Part shown: positions 8,918 through 17,605 of the stretch, piece by piece
Layout of the letters: each line of letters opens with the position of its first letter
How positions within the stretch are numbered: position 1 is the stretch's first letter
NCBI RefSeq assembly: GCF_002993365.1
Contig: NZ_PVNP01000003.1
Coordinates: forward strand, 62,001-126,000
DNA from: Marisediminitalea alba
GTDB taxonomy: Bacteria > Pseudomonadota > Gammaproteobacteria > Enterobacterales > Alteromonadaceae
Length of the DNA stretch: 64,000 nt
Direction of reading: 5' to 3'
Position numbers and translations under genes: made by a program
Notes under the pieces: generated by a model
The model's input: only the letters and a program-made list of their open reading frames with translations
Database searches by the model: none
Told to the model about the DNA's origin: nothing

Positions 8918-10096
8918 TTAAAAAAATGACTGTAAGCCAGTTTGCGCACGGCCGAGTATCAGGCCATGAATATCGTAAGTCCCTTCGTAAGTATTCACTG
9001 TTTCCAGATTCAACATGTGCCGCATAATGTGGTATTCGTCAGAGATCCCATTACCACCATGCATATCCCGCGCTTTTCTGGCAATTTCCAGCGCTTTACC
9101 GCAGTTATTGCGCTTTATCAGGGATATCATCGCCGGATCAAACTGTTCTGCATCGATCAACTGGCCGACTCTGAGTGCCGCCTGTAAACCCAGCGTAATT
9201 TCGGTTTGCATATCTGCCAGTTTAGTTTGAAACAACTGAGTTTGCGCCAGCGGCTTACCAAATTGTTTACGATCCAGACCATACTGCCGGGCCGCATGCC
9301 AGCAAAACTCAGCGGCGCCCATGGCTCCCCAGGCTATACCATAACGGGCCATATTCAGGCAGCTGAAAGGCCCTTTCAGACCGCTTGCCCCGGGCAGCAT
9401 GTTTTGCTCAGGTACAAACACCTCGTCCATGACTATTTCGCCGGTGATAGAGGCTTTAAGCGACAACTTACCGCTAATTTCTGGTGTAGACAGCCCTTGC
9501 ATACCGCGCTCAAGAATAAAGCCACAGATGGCATTATCCTGCGCCGTATTCTTAGCCCACACCACACAAATATCAGCAATAGGTGAGTTGGTGATCCACA
9601 TCTTGCTTCCACTGATACGGTAGCCACCAGCAACCGGTTCAGCGCGGGTTTCCATGCTGGCCGGGTCGGAGCCGGCATTAGGTTCGGTTAAACCAAAGCA
9701 ACCAATCATCTCGCCACTAGCGAGCTCTGGCAGGTATTTTTGTTTTTGCTCTTCGCTACCAAATTGGTAAATAGGATGCATAACCAATGAAGACTGCACG
9801 CTCATGGCGCTGCGGTAGCTGCTGTCTACCCGTTCGACTTCACGGGCAATCAACCCATAGGCCACATAACTTACACCGGCACAGCCATAACCATTGATGG
9901 TGGCGCCCAGTAAACCCATGTCGCCAAACCGGCGCATTATTTCAGGGTCAAACCGTCCCTCTCGGTTAGCGTTTAAAATACCCGGTTGCAGGGTTTCCTG
10001 ACAAAACTGATGGGCCGAGTCGCGCAGCATACGCTCCTCATCACTAAGTTGAGCATCCAGCATTAACATATCCTGCCAATAAGGGTTAACCGACAT
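8918..10096 (-). CDS. gcdH: Glutaryl-CoA dehydrogenase
   Basis: An FAD-dependent acyl-CoA dehydrogenase that oxidises and decarboxylates glutaryl-CoA to crotonyl-CoA in lysine/tryptophan breakdown. The product is 392 residues. Signatures of this branch are [18 protein letters not shown] (~95), [20 protein letters not shown] (~137-156), [15 protein letters not shown] (~165) and the catalytic-Glu segment [17 protein letters not shown] near the end. Start: two ATGs lie close together. AGGAG directly abuts the first (10102) and is 6 nt from the second (10096), so the second is chosen. No partner enzyme is adjacent; the divergent Lrp regulator downstream may or may not control it. Confidence 0.92.
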   Translation of the reverse strand: MSVNPYWQDMLMLDAQLSDEERMLRDSAHQFCQETLQPGILNANREGRFDPEIMRRFGDMGLLGATINGYGCAGVSYVAYGLIAREVERVDSSYRSAMSVQSSLVMHPIYQFGSEEQKQKYLPELASGEMIGCFGLTEPNAGSDPASMETRAEPVAGGYRISGSKMWITNSPIADICVVWAKNTAQDNAICGFILERGMQGLSTPEISGKLSLKASITGEIVMDEVFVPEQNMLPGASGLKGPFSCLNMARYGIAWGAMGAAEFCWHAARQYGLDRKQFGKPLAQTQLFQTKLADMQTEITLGLQAALRVGQLIDAEQFDPAMISLIKRNNCGKALEIARKARDMHGGNGISDEYHIMRHMLNLETVNTYEGTYDIHGLILGRAQTGLQSFF

Positions 10097-10195
10097 CCTC
10101 ATCTCCTGTTTATCGTATTTGTAGGGTCGCTTTAGATAAGCTTTTATAGTTAGCTTTTGTGGGTAACATTATACACTTTACGACCTGTAGCCTGG

Positions 10196-10654
10196 CTAAA
10201 TCCCGCTTAAAGGCAACGCCGTTGTGTACTTTATTTGTTCCATCGCAAAGCTCGAGGTGACATCTCCCATGGGCATGTTTTTAATCAGGCGCTTATAGAA
10301 ATGATCAAAGCTTTGCATATCGGCTACCATCACCTTAAGCATGTAATCGTATTCGCCGGACATGCGATAAAACTCTACCACCTCCTCAAAAGCGCTGCAG
10401 TGCCGGGCGAATTCATTTAACCATTGATCATCATGGCGGGCGGCTTTGACCTGCACAAAAACGGTGAGCTTTAAGCCCAGCGCCTCGGCATCCAGCAGGG
10501 CAACTTTACGGCTGATCGGCCCTTGCTGTTGAAGGCGCTGAATACGTCGCCAGCAGGGTGTGGTGGTAAGGCCAACCTGTTCGGCGATTTCCTGTACAGC
10601 CATCTCACTGTCACCTTGCAACAGGGCGAGTATTTTTTTATCGGTGGCATCCAT
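10196..10654 (-). CDS. Lrp/AsnC-family transcriptional regulator
   Basis: A 152-residue DNA-binding regulator. The N-terminal winged HTH covers about 1-60 (DATDKKILALLQGDSEMAVQ, then TTPCWRRIQRLQQQGPI). The C-terminal RAM/AsnC ligand domain covers about 65-145, with MSGEYDYMLKVMVADMQSFD. The signature CWRRIQRLQ fits Lrp proteins that sense amino acids. It is divergent from the cysteine synthase gene at 10795, so it may control that gene in response to a sulphur amino acid; this is inferred only from position. Start: ATG 10654; an upstream TTG (10669) is possible but has no ribosome binding site. Confidence 0.88.
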   Translation of the reverse strand: MDATDKKILALLQGDSEMAVQEIAEQVGLTTTPCWRRIQRLQQQGPISRKVALLDAEALGLKLTVFVQVKAARHDDQWLNEFARHCSAFEEVVEFYRMSGEYDYMLKVMVADMQSFDHFYKRLIKNMPMGDVTSSFAMEQIKYTTALPLSGI

Positions 10655-10794
10655 AGAATTATTTTCCAATAAAAATCAATTATTGAGTTTCACCAATCAA
10701 TAACAATGACATTTATCGAAAATTTTAGCAACGCATTGCATGACTAACAGAGCATACTTTTAGTCTCTTTTCTTTGCTCTACCGGATATCTGAT

Positions 10795-11751
10795 ATGTTT
10801 GATTCGCCAGCGGCGTACTCCCAGCCAAACGCTATTCACCAGTGCATTACTGAAACTATAGGCAATACACCGCTGGTGCGCCTCAAACGTTTACCTGAAT
10901 TACGGGGTGCCGGGGCTACCGTGCTGGCCAAGCTGGAATATTTCAATCCGGCCGGGTCGATAAAAGACCGGGCTGCGTTGGCTATGCTGGAAGATTTGTT
11001 GCGCCAGCATAACGGCAATGTCAGACATATCATTGAAGCCACCTCTGGCAACAGCGGGGTAGCCTGTGCCTGGTTAGGTGCTGTATACGAGATTCCGGTT
11101 ACCATTGTTATGCCGGAACATATGTCGAGCGAACGACAATTAATGATCCGCCATTATGGCGCCAATTTAATTACCACACCCAGTGGCGATGGCATGCCCG
11201 GAGCCATTGCTCACGCGGATAGTCTGTTAGATGACATTGAAGGTGCAGTATCCATGGACCAGTTTGCCAACCCTGCCAATGCCGCTGCGCACCAGAACAC
11301 CACGGCGCGTGAAGTATGGCAACAAAGCAACGGACACATTGACGCGCTCGTTGCCTGCATGGGCACCGGCGGCACGCTCACCGGCATGGCGCGCTACCTT
11401 AAAGCCCACAACCCGGCGATTAAAATCATTGCAGCGGAGCCCAGCGCCTGCCCGTTATTAAGCACAGGCGAAGGGGGCGAACACGCCATTCAGGGTGTTA
11501 ATCCGGGGCATATTCCTAAGGGGCTGGATCGCAGTCTGATTGATGAGGTACTGACAGTGGATTGCCAGCAGGCTATTGAAACCGCCCGACTACTGGCCCT
11601 AAAAGAAGGCATGGCAGCAGGCATATCATCCGGCGCCACCACAGCCGCTGCGCTGGCTCTGGGTGGCAGAAAAGAATTTCAGGGGAAAACCATTGTCACC
11701 ATACTGGCCGATAGCGCCGAACGGTATTTCTCTACCACCCTGTTTGCGTAA
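10795..11751 (+). CDS. Cysteine synthase family PLP enzyme (CysK/CysM type)
   Basis: A PLP-dependent O-acetylserine sulfhydrylase-type enzyme of 318 residues, making cysteine from O-acetylserine and sulphide. Visible are the substrate loop ETIGNTPLVRLKR (~20), the PLP-lysine motif NPAGSIKDRAA (~56), the Asn/Ser loop EATSGNSGVA (~87) and the phosphate-cradle CMGTGGTLTG (~192). The C-terminal SERYFST-like ending reads AERYFST. The first half and the end recall CysM, while the middle (IQGVNPGHIPKGLD) recalls CysK, so I leave the symbol blank. A cystathionine beta-synthase-like role cannot be excluded. Start: ATG 10795, not the earlier TTG. Confidence 0.85.
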   Translation: MFDSPAAYSQPNAIHQCITETIGNTPLVRLKRLPELRGAGATVLAKLEYFNPAGSIKDRAALAMLEDLLRQHNGNVRHIIEATSGNSGVACAWLGAVYEIPVTIVMPEHMSSERQLMIRHYGANLITTPSGDGMPGAIAHADSLLDDIEGAVSMDQFANPANAAAHQNTTAREVWQQSNGHIDALVACMGTGGTLTGMARYLKAHNPAIKIIAAEPSACPLLSTGEGGEHAIQGVNPGHIPKGLDRSLIDEVLTVDCQQAIETARLLALKEGMAAGISSGATTAAALALGGRKEFQGKTIVTILADSAERYFSTTLFA

Positions 11752-11756
11752 GATAA

Positions 11757-12362
11757 TTAGCCCAGCTTGTGCCACCATGGCACGCTAAAATCAACATTGC
11801 TGGCAGGGATTTCAACGGCATTGGGTCTGACAAGCCCTAGCCACCAGGTTTCAGCAATATCTTTATCGAAAAACACCAGTTGCTGTTTCTCGCTGTATGC
11901 CTTATAGGCATTAAAATAGGCTTCGATAGGTAACACCGGGTGACTATGGTCAAATACCACGCGACCGCCGTGTGCTTTATATAGATGCGCATCTACAGCA
12001 AATTGCAGGGCGGCAAACTCAGCCAGTTCGTCGAGTTTCTTACCATTAAACGACTCACTGCCAAAGGCCTCTTTAAACGACGCGACAAATTCCGGTGCGG
12101 CCGTCAGGTTATAGTTGGCAGCATAGTCGCGCACAAAGTGATGCTCAACAAACTCAACAATCTTAGTGAAGTTCTGCAACTCCCGGCGCTCAGCGCCCAT
12201 GGGATCCTCTTTTAAACTGGCCAGCTCTTCTTCAGTAGGCTTAAAGTCGCTCTCTGTCAGGGTATGGGCACCAACAGACACCACGGGCTTATCTTCTGCC
12301 AATGACTCAGAAAACTGCAAACAACAAAAGAGTAATAAGAAAAATTGAAAAACGCGCTTCAT
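11757..12362 (-). CDS. Secreted protein of unknown function
   Basis: A 201-residue product with a clear signal peptide (MKRVFQFFLLLFCCLQFSES, cleavage around residue 23). The mature part is helical and acidic. Its Glu/Phe-rich middle is loosely like the N-terminal region of SurA/PpiC-type chaperones (DKPVVSVGAHTLTESDF, LQFAVDAHLYK), but no rotamase domain is present. I therefore do not name it. It is convergent with the cysteine synthase gene (5-nt gap). Start: ATG 12362, where the signal peptide begins; an ATG 24 nt upstream has no better ribosome binding site. An 18-bp palindrome lies about 70 nt upstream. Confidence 0.6.
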   Translation of the reverse strand: MKRVFQFFLLLFCCLQFSESLAEDKPVVSVGAHTLTESDFKPTEEELASLKEDPMGAERRELQNFTKIVEFVEHHFVRDYAANYNLTAAPEFVASFKEAFGSESFNGKKLDELAEFAALQFAVDAHLYKAHGGRVVFDHSHPVLPIEAYFNAYKAYSEKQQLVFFDKDIAETWWLGLVRPNAVEIPASNVDFSVPWWHKLG

Positions 12363-12429
12363 GGTCACAATGCTCTTTACACACATTCGCCATGCAGGAC
12401 GTAAGCGTACCGCTCACAGCTAGTGTGAT

Positions 12430-12447
12430 TGGTTTACCGGTAAACCA
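12430..12447. promoter_or_regulatory. 18-bp perfect palindrome, candidate operator
   Basis: TGGTTTACCGGTAAACCA is its own reverse complement over 18 bp. It lies between the cold-shock terminator and the start of the secreted-protein gene (12362). The even palindrome with a central CG is the shape bound by LacI/GntR-type repressors. There is no repressor gene next to it and no U-run, so a terminator is unlikely. Confidence 0.45.
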
Positions 12448-12471
12448 CCAGAGTGATGGTTCAGAATAGAG

Positions 12472-12500
12472 AAAGGCCCCTACCTTTCGGCAGGGGCCTC
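12472..12500 (-). terminator. Intrinsic terminator of the cold-shock gene
   Basis: An 8-bp GC-rich stem (12474-12481 with 12492-12499) around a 10-nt loop lies 10 nt after the cold-shock stop codon. On the minus strand it is followed by a short pyrimidine-rich tail. Confidence 0.75.
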
Positions 12501-12509
12501 ACAAATTAT

Positions 12510-12719
12510 TTAGATGGCTTGTACGTTAGCCGCCTGCAGACCTTTTTGTCCCTGTTCAACTTCAAATTGAACTTTCTGACCTTCTACCAGGGTTTTATAC
12601 CCATCGGAGATGATTGCACGAAAATGAACAAATACGTCTTTACCGCCGTCGTCCTGCGTTAAAAAGCCATAACCTTTTTCAGCATTAAACCACTTAACGG
12701 TACCAGTTACTTTAGACAT
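12510..12719 (-). CDS. Cold-shock domain protein (CspA family)
   Basis: A 69-residue single-stranded nucleic acid binding protein, an RNA chaperone of the CspA family. It shows [12 protein letters not shown] (RNP1 region) and DVFVHFRAI (RNP2 region) and ends in KGLQAANV, all typical. Full family length is present. Start: ATG at 12719, with an AGG-type site (GAGGTTTTC) before it. The 313 nt upstream contain no gene, consistent with the long 5' leader known in cold-shock mRNAs. A strong terminator follows. Confidence 0.95.
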   Translation of the reverse strand: MSKVTGTVKWFNAEKGYGFLTQDDGGKDVFVHFRAIISDGYKTLVEGQKVQFEVEQGQKGLQAANVQAI

Positions 12720-13032
12720 GAAAACCTCAAAAAAACTCTGTAAAACCTTTGTGCCATGCGACACGAACTTGCTTCTTTAACTAGGGGTGACTCACGGCAA
12801 AACTATCAAACAGGTCATACAGCGCTAACTTTAATTAGCGATTATAACTGCGCGACGTTAGTAACGAACGAAAGCACAACTATTTAAAGAACAACACCAC
12901 TATAACCACACCCTGAGTAAATTGATACTAAAATCACCCAAACTCTTATAATTTCATTAAAAATTAATTTTAAGGTCATATTGAAATAACTGATTCGCCT
13001 GCAAAAATTGGCCTTTCAGTCAGGGTGTGAAC
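12720..13032 (-). promoter_or_regulatory. Gene-free leader/promoter region of the cold-shock gene
   Basis: AT-rich, with no credible ORF. It contains a 6-bp hairpin CGCTAA/TTAGCG (12823-12840, 6-nt loop), which would lie in the 5' untranslated RNA. Long structured leaders that refold with temperature are known for cspA in E. coli. Homology of this leader cannot be judged by eye. The far end also holds the 3' flank of ubiB, where I see no clear terminator. Confidence 0.4.
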
Positions 13033-14664
13033 TCAGCGACGGCCCTTCCACCAGGCCACAAACCAGCACCCACTGCCCAGTAAAGCCAGACCAGCCGACA
13101 AGCTCCAGTGAGCCGGATATAAAGGCAGAATGGCGGCCACAATAATCAGGGTTGCGCCGACAATACTAAAGTGCAGAGCCTTCTGTGCCCGCTTTTGTTG
13201 CTGCAATAATGCGGCATTGGCCTGCTGCTGCTTCTCCGGGAAGTGTTTTACCTGCTTAAGCGTGTCATACAGTAAATCCGGCATGTCCGGCAGCTTTTCA
13301 CTCCAGAAAGGCAGGTTAGACTTCACTTTGGAAAACATTGCCCGCACACCAATTTGCTCGCGCATCCAGTTTTCCAGGAACGGCTTAGCGGTCTGCCATA
13401 AATCCAGTTGCGGGTATAACTGGCGGCCAAGGCCTTCGATATAAAGCAATGTTTTTTGCAGCAACACCAGTTGCGGCTGCACTACCATGTTAAAACGCCT
13501 GGCCGTATTAAATAATTGCACCAACACATTACCGAATGAGATTTCGGCCAGCGGCTTTTGGAAAATCGGTTCACACACCGTGCGAATGGCCACCTCGAAT
13601 TCATCGATATTGGTATCCGAGGGAACCCAACCAGAATCGGCATGTAACTGCGCTACTTTTCGATAGTCGCGATTGAAAAACGCAATAAAGTTCTCAGCCA
13701 GGTAACGCTTGTCTTCCTGATTGAGCGTACCGACAATGCCAAAGTCGATGGCAATGTACTGCGGATTTTGCGGGTTTTCCCGCGACACAAAGATATTGCC
13801 CGGATGCATGTCGGCATGGAAAAAGCTGTCACGGAACACCTGGGTAAAGAACACCTCAACGCCGCGCTCGGCCAGAATCCGCAGATTAGTATCTTGCTCT
13901 ATCAGCGCTTCAATATTAGAAATAGGAATGCCGTAGATACGCTCCATTACTAACACGTTCTTAGTACAGTAGTCGCTGTAAATATTGGGCACGTATAAGG
14001 CTTCGGAACCTTCAAAGTTTCGCCCTAACTGCATACCGTTAGCCGCTTCGCGGTTAAGGTCAAGTTCGTCCACGATGGTTTTTTCGTACTCTTTAACCAC
14101 TTCAACCGGGCGCAATCGCTTGCCATCAGGTAACCACTTCTGCAGCACTTTGGCAAAGGTCAGCATCAGCTCGGTATCGGCTTTAATGGTTTTACGAATA
14201 TCGGGGCGCAGCACTTTTACCACTACGTCGGTGTTGCAGTCTTTCAGTTTCGCCGCGTGCACCTGGGCAATACTGGCCGAGGCAAGGGGTGTTTCACTAA
14301 ACTCGCCAAACACCTGATCGAGAGAAGAAATATTCAGCGCTTTAAGAATAATCGCTGTGGCGCGCTGACTATCAAAAGGTTTTACCCGGTCCTGCAGCAT
14401 GGCCAGCTCGTTAGCAATTTCCGGCGGCAGCAGATCACGCCGGGTCGACAACATCTGACCAAATTTAATAAACACCGGTCCCAGAGCCTGTAATGCCAGA
14501 GTTAACCGGGCGCCGGCATTTTTCTCTTTGTGCTGGTTACGGATCCAAAAGATACTCATGCGCATAAGGCGCACATACCAGGGCAACCACTTGGCAGGGA
14601 TCAATTCGTCAAGACCGTGCTCGAGCATGACCCGGTTAATATGGTAAATCCTCAGTAACTGCAT
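13033..14664 (-). CDS. ubiB: Ubiquinone biosynthesis atypical kinase/ATPase UbiB
   Basis: A 543-residue ABC1/ADCK-family protein needed for ubiquinone synthesis; it is thought to act as an ATPase on the lipid intermediates. Present are the KxGQ motif ([19 protein letters not shown], ~65-83), the Ala-rich loop replacing the kinase P-loop ([15 protein letters not shown], ~125), [11 protein letters not shown] (~287) and AIDFGIVG (DFG-like, ~308). Two C-terminal transmembrane helices (about 497-540) anchor it in the inner membrane. Length is as in E. coli (546). It is the third gene of the ubiE-ubiJ-ubiB operon, 5 nt after ubiJ. Confidence 0.96.
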   Translation of the reverse strand: MQLLRIYHINRVMLEHGLDELIPAKWLPWYVRLMRMSIFWIRNQHKEKNAGARLTLALQALGPVFIKFGQMLSTRRDLLPPEIANELAMLQDRVKPFDSQRATAIILKALNISSLDQVFGEFSETPLASASIAQVHAAKLKDCNTDVVVKVLRPDIRKTIKADTELMLTFAKVLQKWLPDGKRLRPVEVVKEYEKTIVDELDLNREAANGMQLGRNFEGSEALYVPNIYSDYCTKNVLVMERIYGIPISNIEALIEQDTNLRILAERGVEVFFTQVFRDSFFHADMHPGNIFVSRENPQNPQYIAIDFGIVGTLNQEDKRYLAENFIAFFNRDYRKVAQLHADSGWVPSDTNIDEFEVAIRTVCEPIFQKPLAEISFGNVLVQLFNTARRFNMVVQPQLVLLQKTLLYIEGLGRQLYPQLDLWQTAKPFLENWMREQIGVRAMFSKVKSNLPFWSEKLPDMPDLLYDTLKQVKHFPEKQQQANAALLQQQKRAQKALHFSIVGATLIIVAAILPLYPAHWSLSAGLALLGSGCWFVAWWKGRR

Positions 14665-14669
14665 AGTTC

Positions 14670-15293
14670 CTACTGCTTGCTCCGTTCCAGTCGCTCAAGA
14701 CGCGCTTCGAACCGCTCGGCATCATCACGCAGGTTGCTCACCTGATCAGAAAAATGCATCACTGCCAGTTTATGAGCCGCCAGTTGTTTTTCATCGGTAA
14801 GAGCGCTGCCCAGAATAGCCTCGGCTTTGCGGCCGGCTCTCTGCAGCTGCGCCTGAGCTTTGGCCGCTAAACCAAATAACTCGTGAGCGATAACATCATT
14901 GGTTCGAATGGCCAGTTGCTCTTCCAAATCAATATTGAGTGACTGCAATAAACCAGAAAACGCCTGAGCAATGGCCAGCTCGCCATTCACTTCCAGCTCG
15001 CCGCTTTTAATCAACCGGGTTAACTGACTGGTGTCACGAAGGCTGGGTAGTACGCTCAACCGGGTTTTGATAATGCATTCATCAACGCCAGCCGGGTCCG
15101 GCGCATCGGCCAGAGCCAGTACATCAACTTTGGTAGAAAACACCAATGCAAAGCGCTGCTGCAGGTCATCAAGCTCAACTACAAGACGCTTCCCTTGCAA
15201 CTGGCTTAGCTTTGCCGCAGCATCCGGATCAAGCGACAGCACTTTATTCAGTGCTGTTTCGATAGTGGCAGTTAACAGAGGTACCGCGGACAT
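14670..15293 (-). CDS. ubiJ: Ubiquinone biosynthesis accessory factor UbiJ (SCP2 domain)
   Basis: A 207-residue accessory protein that binds ubiquinone intermediates in the soluble Ubi complex, together with UbiK. The N-terminal SCP2-like lipid-binding domain covers about 1-110 ([20 protein letters not shown]). A helical tail follows, ending in a predicted coiled coil ([20 protein letters not shown]). It sits between ubiE and ubiB, as in other gammaproteobacteria. The start codon overlaps the ubiE stop by 1 nt (TAATG), indicating translational coupling. Similarity to UbiJ is low in general, so position carries much of the weight. Confidence 0.9.
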   Translation of the reverse strand: MSAVPLLTATIETALNKVLSLDPDAAAKLSQLQGKRLVVELDDLQQRFALVFSTKVDVLALADAPDPAGVDECIIKTRLSVLPSLRDTSQLTRLIKSGELEVNGELAIAQAFSGLLQSLNIDLEEQLAIRTNDVIAHELFGLAAKAQAQLQRAGRKAEAILGSALTDEKQLAAHKLAVMHFSDQVSNLRDDAERFEARLERLERSKQ

Positions 15294-16078
15294 TAAAATT
15301 TATAACCCCGGTGCAGGGCTACTATTCCGCCAGTCAGATTCTGGTAATCACAGTGTTCAAAGCCCGCGTTCTCAAACATGGCTTTAAGGGTTTCCTGATC
15401 CGGGTGCATACGAATGGACTCAGCCAGATACTGGTAACTTTCGCGGTCGTTGGCCACCAGTTGGCCCATGGTGGGCAGAATATTAAATGAATACCAGTCG
15501 TAGGTTTTCGACAGCATTTCGTTGGTGGGTTTGGAAAACTCCAGTACCAACAAGCGGCCACCAGGCTTCAGAATTCGAAAGATCGAGGCCAGCGCTTTAT
15601 CTTTATCGGTAACATTACGCAGGCCAAATGCCATCGTCACCAAATCAAAATGATTATCCGGAAATGGCAGTGCTTCAGCATTCGCCTGCACATAGTTGAC
15701 ATTGCCAACCACGCCTTTATCACGTAGTTTGTCACGGCCAACCGATAGCATGGAATGGTTAATATCGGCCAGGACTACCTCACCAGCGGGACCAACCAAA
15801 CGGGAAAATTTGGCAGCCAGATCACCGGTTCCACCCGCCAGATCGAGCACCTTCTGGCCACTCTTAATACCACTACAATCTATGGTGTAGCGTTTCCATA
15901 AACGATGAATGCCCATCGACATAAAATCGTTCATAACATCGTATTTGGCTGCAACGGAATCAAAGACACCGGCTACCATCGACGCCTTTTTAGTCCGGTC
16001 GACAGTTTTAAAGCCGAAATGCGTCGATTGTTCAGATGAACTGGTTTCATCACTATTTGGTGTTTGTTGTTCTGACAT
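15293..16078 (-). CDS. ubiE: Ubiquinone/menaquinone C-methyltransferase UbiE
   Basis: The SAM-dependent methyltransferase for the C-methylation step in ubiquinone (and menaquinone) synthesis. The product is 261 residues with a Ser/Thr/Gln-rich N-terminal extension of about 20 residues. UbiE signatures follow: [20 protein letters not shown] (~40), the SAM motif [11 protein letters not shown] (~85) and [14 protein letters not shown] (~150). The typical C-terminus [15 protein letters not shown] is present. Start: ATG at 16078; the frame is open for 32 more codons but these look unlike UbiE. First gene of ubiE-ubiJ-ubiB. Confidence 0.96.
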   Translation of the reverse strand: MSEQQTPNSDETSSSEQSTHFGFKTVDRTKKASMVAGVFDSVAAKYDVMNDFMSMGIHRLWKRYTIDCSGIKSGQKVLDLAGGTGDLAAKFSRLVGPAGEVVLADINHSMLSVGRDKLRDKGVVGNVNYVQANAEALPFPDNHFDLVTMAFGLRNVTDKDKALASIFRILKPGGRLLVLEFSKPTNEMLSKTYDWYSFNILPTMGQLVANDRESYQYLAESIRMHPDQETLKAMFENAGFEHCDYQNLTGGIVALHRGYKF

Positions 16079-16218
16079 GGATAAATTCTTCTTTTTAGAG
16101 TCCGGGATCTCATTACCCTGAAAGCGCGAGAAAGAATGATGAGCCGGCTGATGCAATGCGGCAAGTGTAACCAAAACCGGGGGCGCTTACCATCCTGTTC
16201 ATGACGACTTGCCCGATG

Positions 16219-16899
16219 TTATTGACCGGGCGCAACTACAGCCGGTAACTCGGCCAGTGAGTTTAACACCCTGTCCGGGTGATAACGCTGAATGTCCTCG
16301 CCGTGGTTATACCCATAGGGTAACGCGATGACCGCACAACCTGCGGCTCTCGCCGCATGAATATCCGATTTTGAGTCACCAATCATCAGCGCTTGCGACG
16401 GCTTACCACCCAGTTTATCCAATGCTAACAGCAAAGGGTCTGCGTGAGGCTTTTTGTGCTCACAGGTATCACCGCTCACCACTACCGAAAAATAGCGGTC
16501 CAGCCCTTTTTCGGCCAACAAAGGCAAGGTAAACGCTTCGGCTTTGTTAGTCACGCAAGCGAGTTTATAGCCGTTTGCCGTTAACCATTGAAGGGCCGGT
16601 ATCACGCCCTCATAAACGGTGCTGCGTTTGCCGTTATGCGCTTTATAGGCGGCCAGAAATGCATCGTAGGCAGACGTAAACAAACGCTCATCGGGTTGCT
16701 CGTCCATGGTGTCTGATACTGCGCGTTGCATAAGCTTCTCGATACCGTTGCCCACCCAGCAGCGCACGGCTTCAACGCCACGGGTTGGCAAACCTACTGT
16801 CTGCATAGCAACATCTACGCAATAAGCCAGGTCCGGCACGCTGTCTACCAGCGTGCCGTCGAGGTCAAACAAAATAAAGGGGTAGTGCTTTTCTTCCAT
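16219..16899 (-). CDS. gph: Phosphoglycolate phosphatase (HAD family)
   Basis: Removes phosphate from 2-phosphoglycolate, a by-product of DNA repair. The product is 226 residues. HAD motifs are complete: I, LFDLDGTLVDSVPDL (nucleophile Asp near 11); II, CVTNKAE (~115); III, Lys of KKPHADPL (~150); IV, IGDSKSDIHAARAAG (~173). The cap domain sits between I and II. It lies 19 nt downstream of tag and follows prlC, a probable three-gene operon. A broader HAD specificity is possible, but the motif set and length fit Gph well. Confidence 0.9.
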   Translation of the reverse strand: MEEKHYPFILFDLDGTLVDSVPDLAYCVDVAMQTVGLPTRGVEAVRCWVGNGIEKLMQRAVSDTMDEQPDERLFTSAYDAFLAAYKAHNGKRSTVYEGVIPALQWLTANGYKLACVTNKAEAFTLPLLAEKGLDRYFSVVVSGDTCEHKKPHADPLLLALDKLGGKPSQALMIGDSKSDIHAARAAGCAVIALPYGYNHGEDIQRYHPDRVLNSLAELPAVVAPGQ

Positions 16900-16918
16900 G
16901 GCAGACGACCTTGTTTAT

Positions 16919-17605
16919 TTAAACGCGGTTATCACCGCAGCTGTAGGCCAGAATCTGACTTAGCTCTTGCAGGCTTCGTCCACTCTGGGCCTGCCAGTCA
17001 GCAAAGGTATTGGCGATAGTGGTAAGGCTTTGCTTTGATGTAAGGCCGCCACTGATCAGATCATAAGCCCGAAAGTAACCTTCCACATCACGGCTCAGCA
17101 GAAACGTGTCGATTCCCAGTGCACGCAGTGCATAAGGGCCGGTGTTGCCGCCCAGTCGCGCTCCGTGCTTTTTAAGGTGGGCCCACAAGTCGATCACAGC
17201 CGCGCCGGTAAACTGACTGGCAAATTTACCAAAGCTTCCGTGTGACAAACGAATGTCATTGAGCATCAGGGCGTTGTCGCGGATCGTCATAACTTTTTTA
17301 AGGTTACGCACGATCCGTTTATCCGTGGCCCGCTGTTCGAGCATTTCATCGGACATTAATAGCACCTTTTCAACCTCAAAGTTAAAAAACAGCGCTTCAA
17401 ATTCCGGCCACTTTTGCTCAATCACGCGCCATACAAAGCCTGACTGAAAGACTTTTTTGGTAAAGGCCGAGAGTACCCTGTCGTCGCTCAACGCTTTAAC
17501 GCCAGCCGGTGATAGGGGCTGGCTAACCAGCGCTTCCAGCCCCCGCTCGCCGCCCTTTCGTTCAGCCGCCCGGGCATAGATAGCGGCAAATGATTCCGCC
17601 GCCAT
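16919..17605 (-). CDS. DNA-3-methyladenine glycosylase I family protein
   Basis: A 228-residue HhH-GPD-fold protein of the 3-methyladenine glycosylase I (Tag-like, PF03352) family, predicted to excise alkylated adenine. Matching segments are LSDDRVLSAFTKKVFQSGFVW (~38), with the Trp/Phe-rich base-pocket area, and RNLKKVMTIRDNALM (~100). It is longer than E. coli Tag (187), and the zinc-binding Cys/His termini of that enzyme are not evident. It is therefore probably the longer branch of the family, and activity is not certain. The start overlaps the prlC stop by 1 nt (TGATG), so it is translationally coupled to prlC. Confidence 0.8.
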   Translation of the reverse strand: MAAESFAAIYARAAERKGGERGLEALVSQPLSPAGVKALSDDRVLSAFTKKVFQSGFVWRVIEQKWPEFEALFFNFEVEKVLLMSDEMLEQRATDKRIVRNLKKVMTIRDNALMLNDIRLSHGSFGKFASQFTGAAVIDLWAHLKKHGARLGGNTGPYALRALGIDTFLLSRDVEGYFRAYDLISGGLTSKQSLTTIANTFADWQAQSGRSLQELSQILAYSCGDNRV

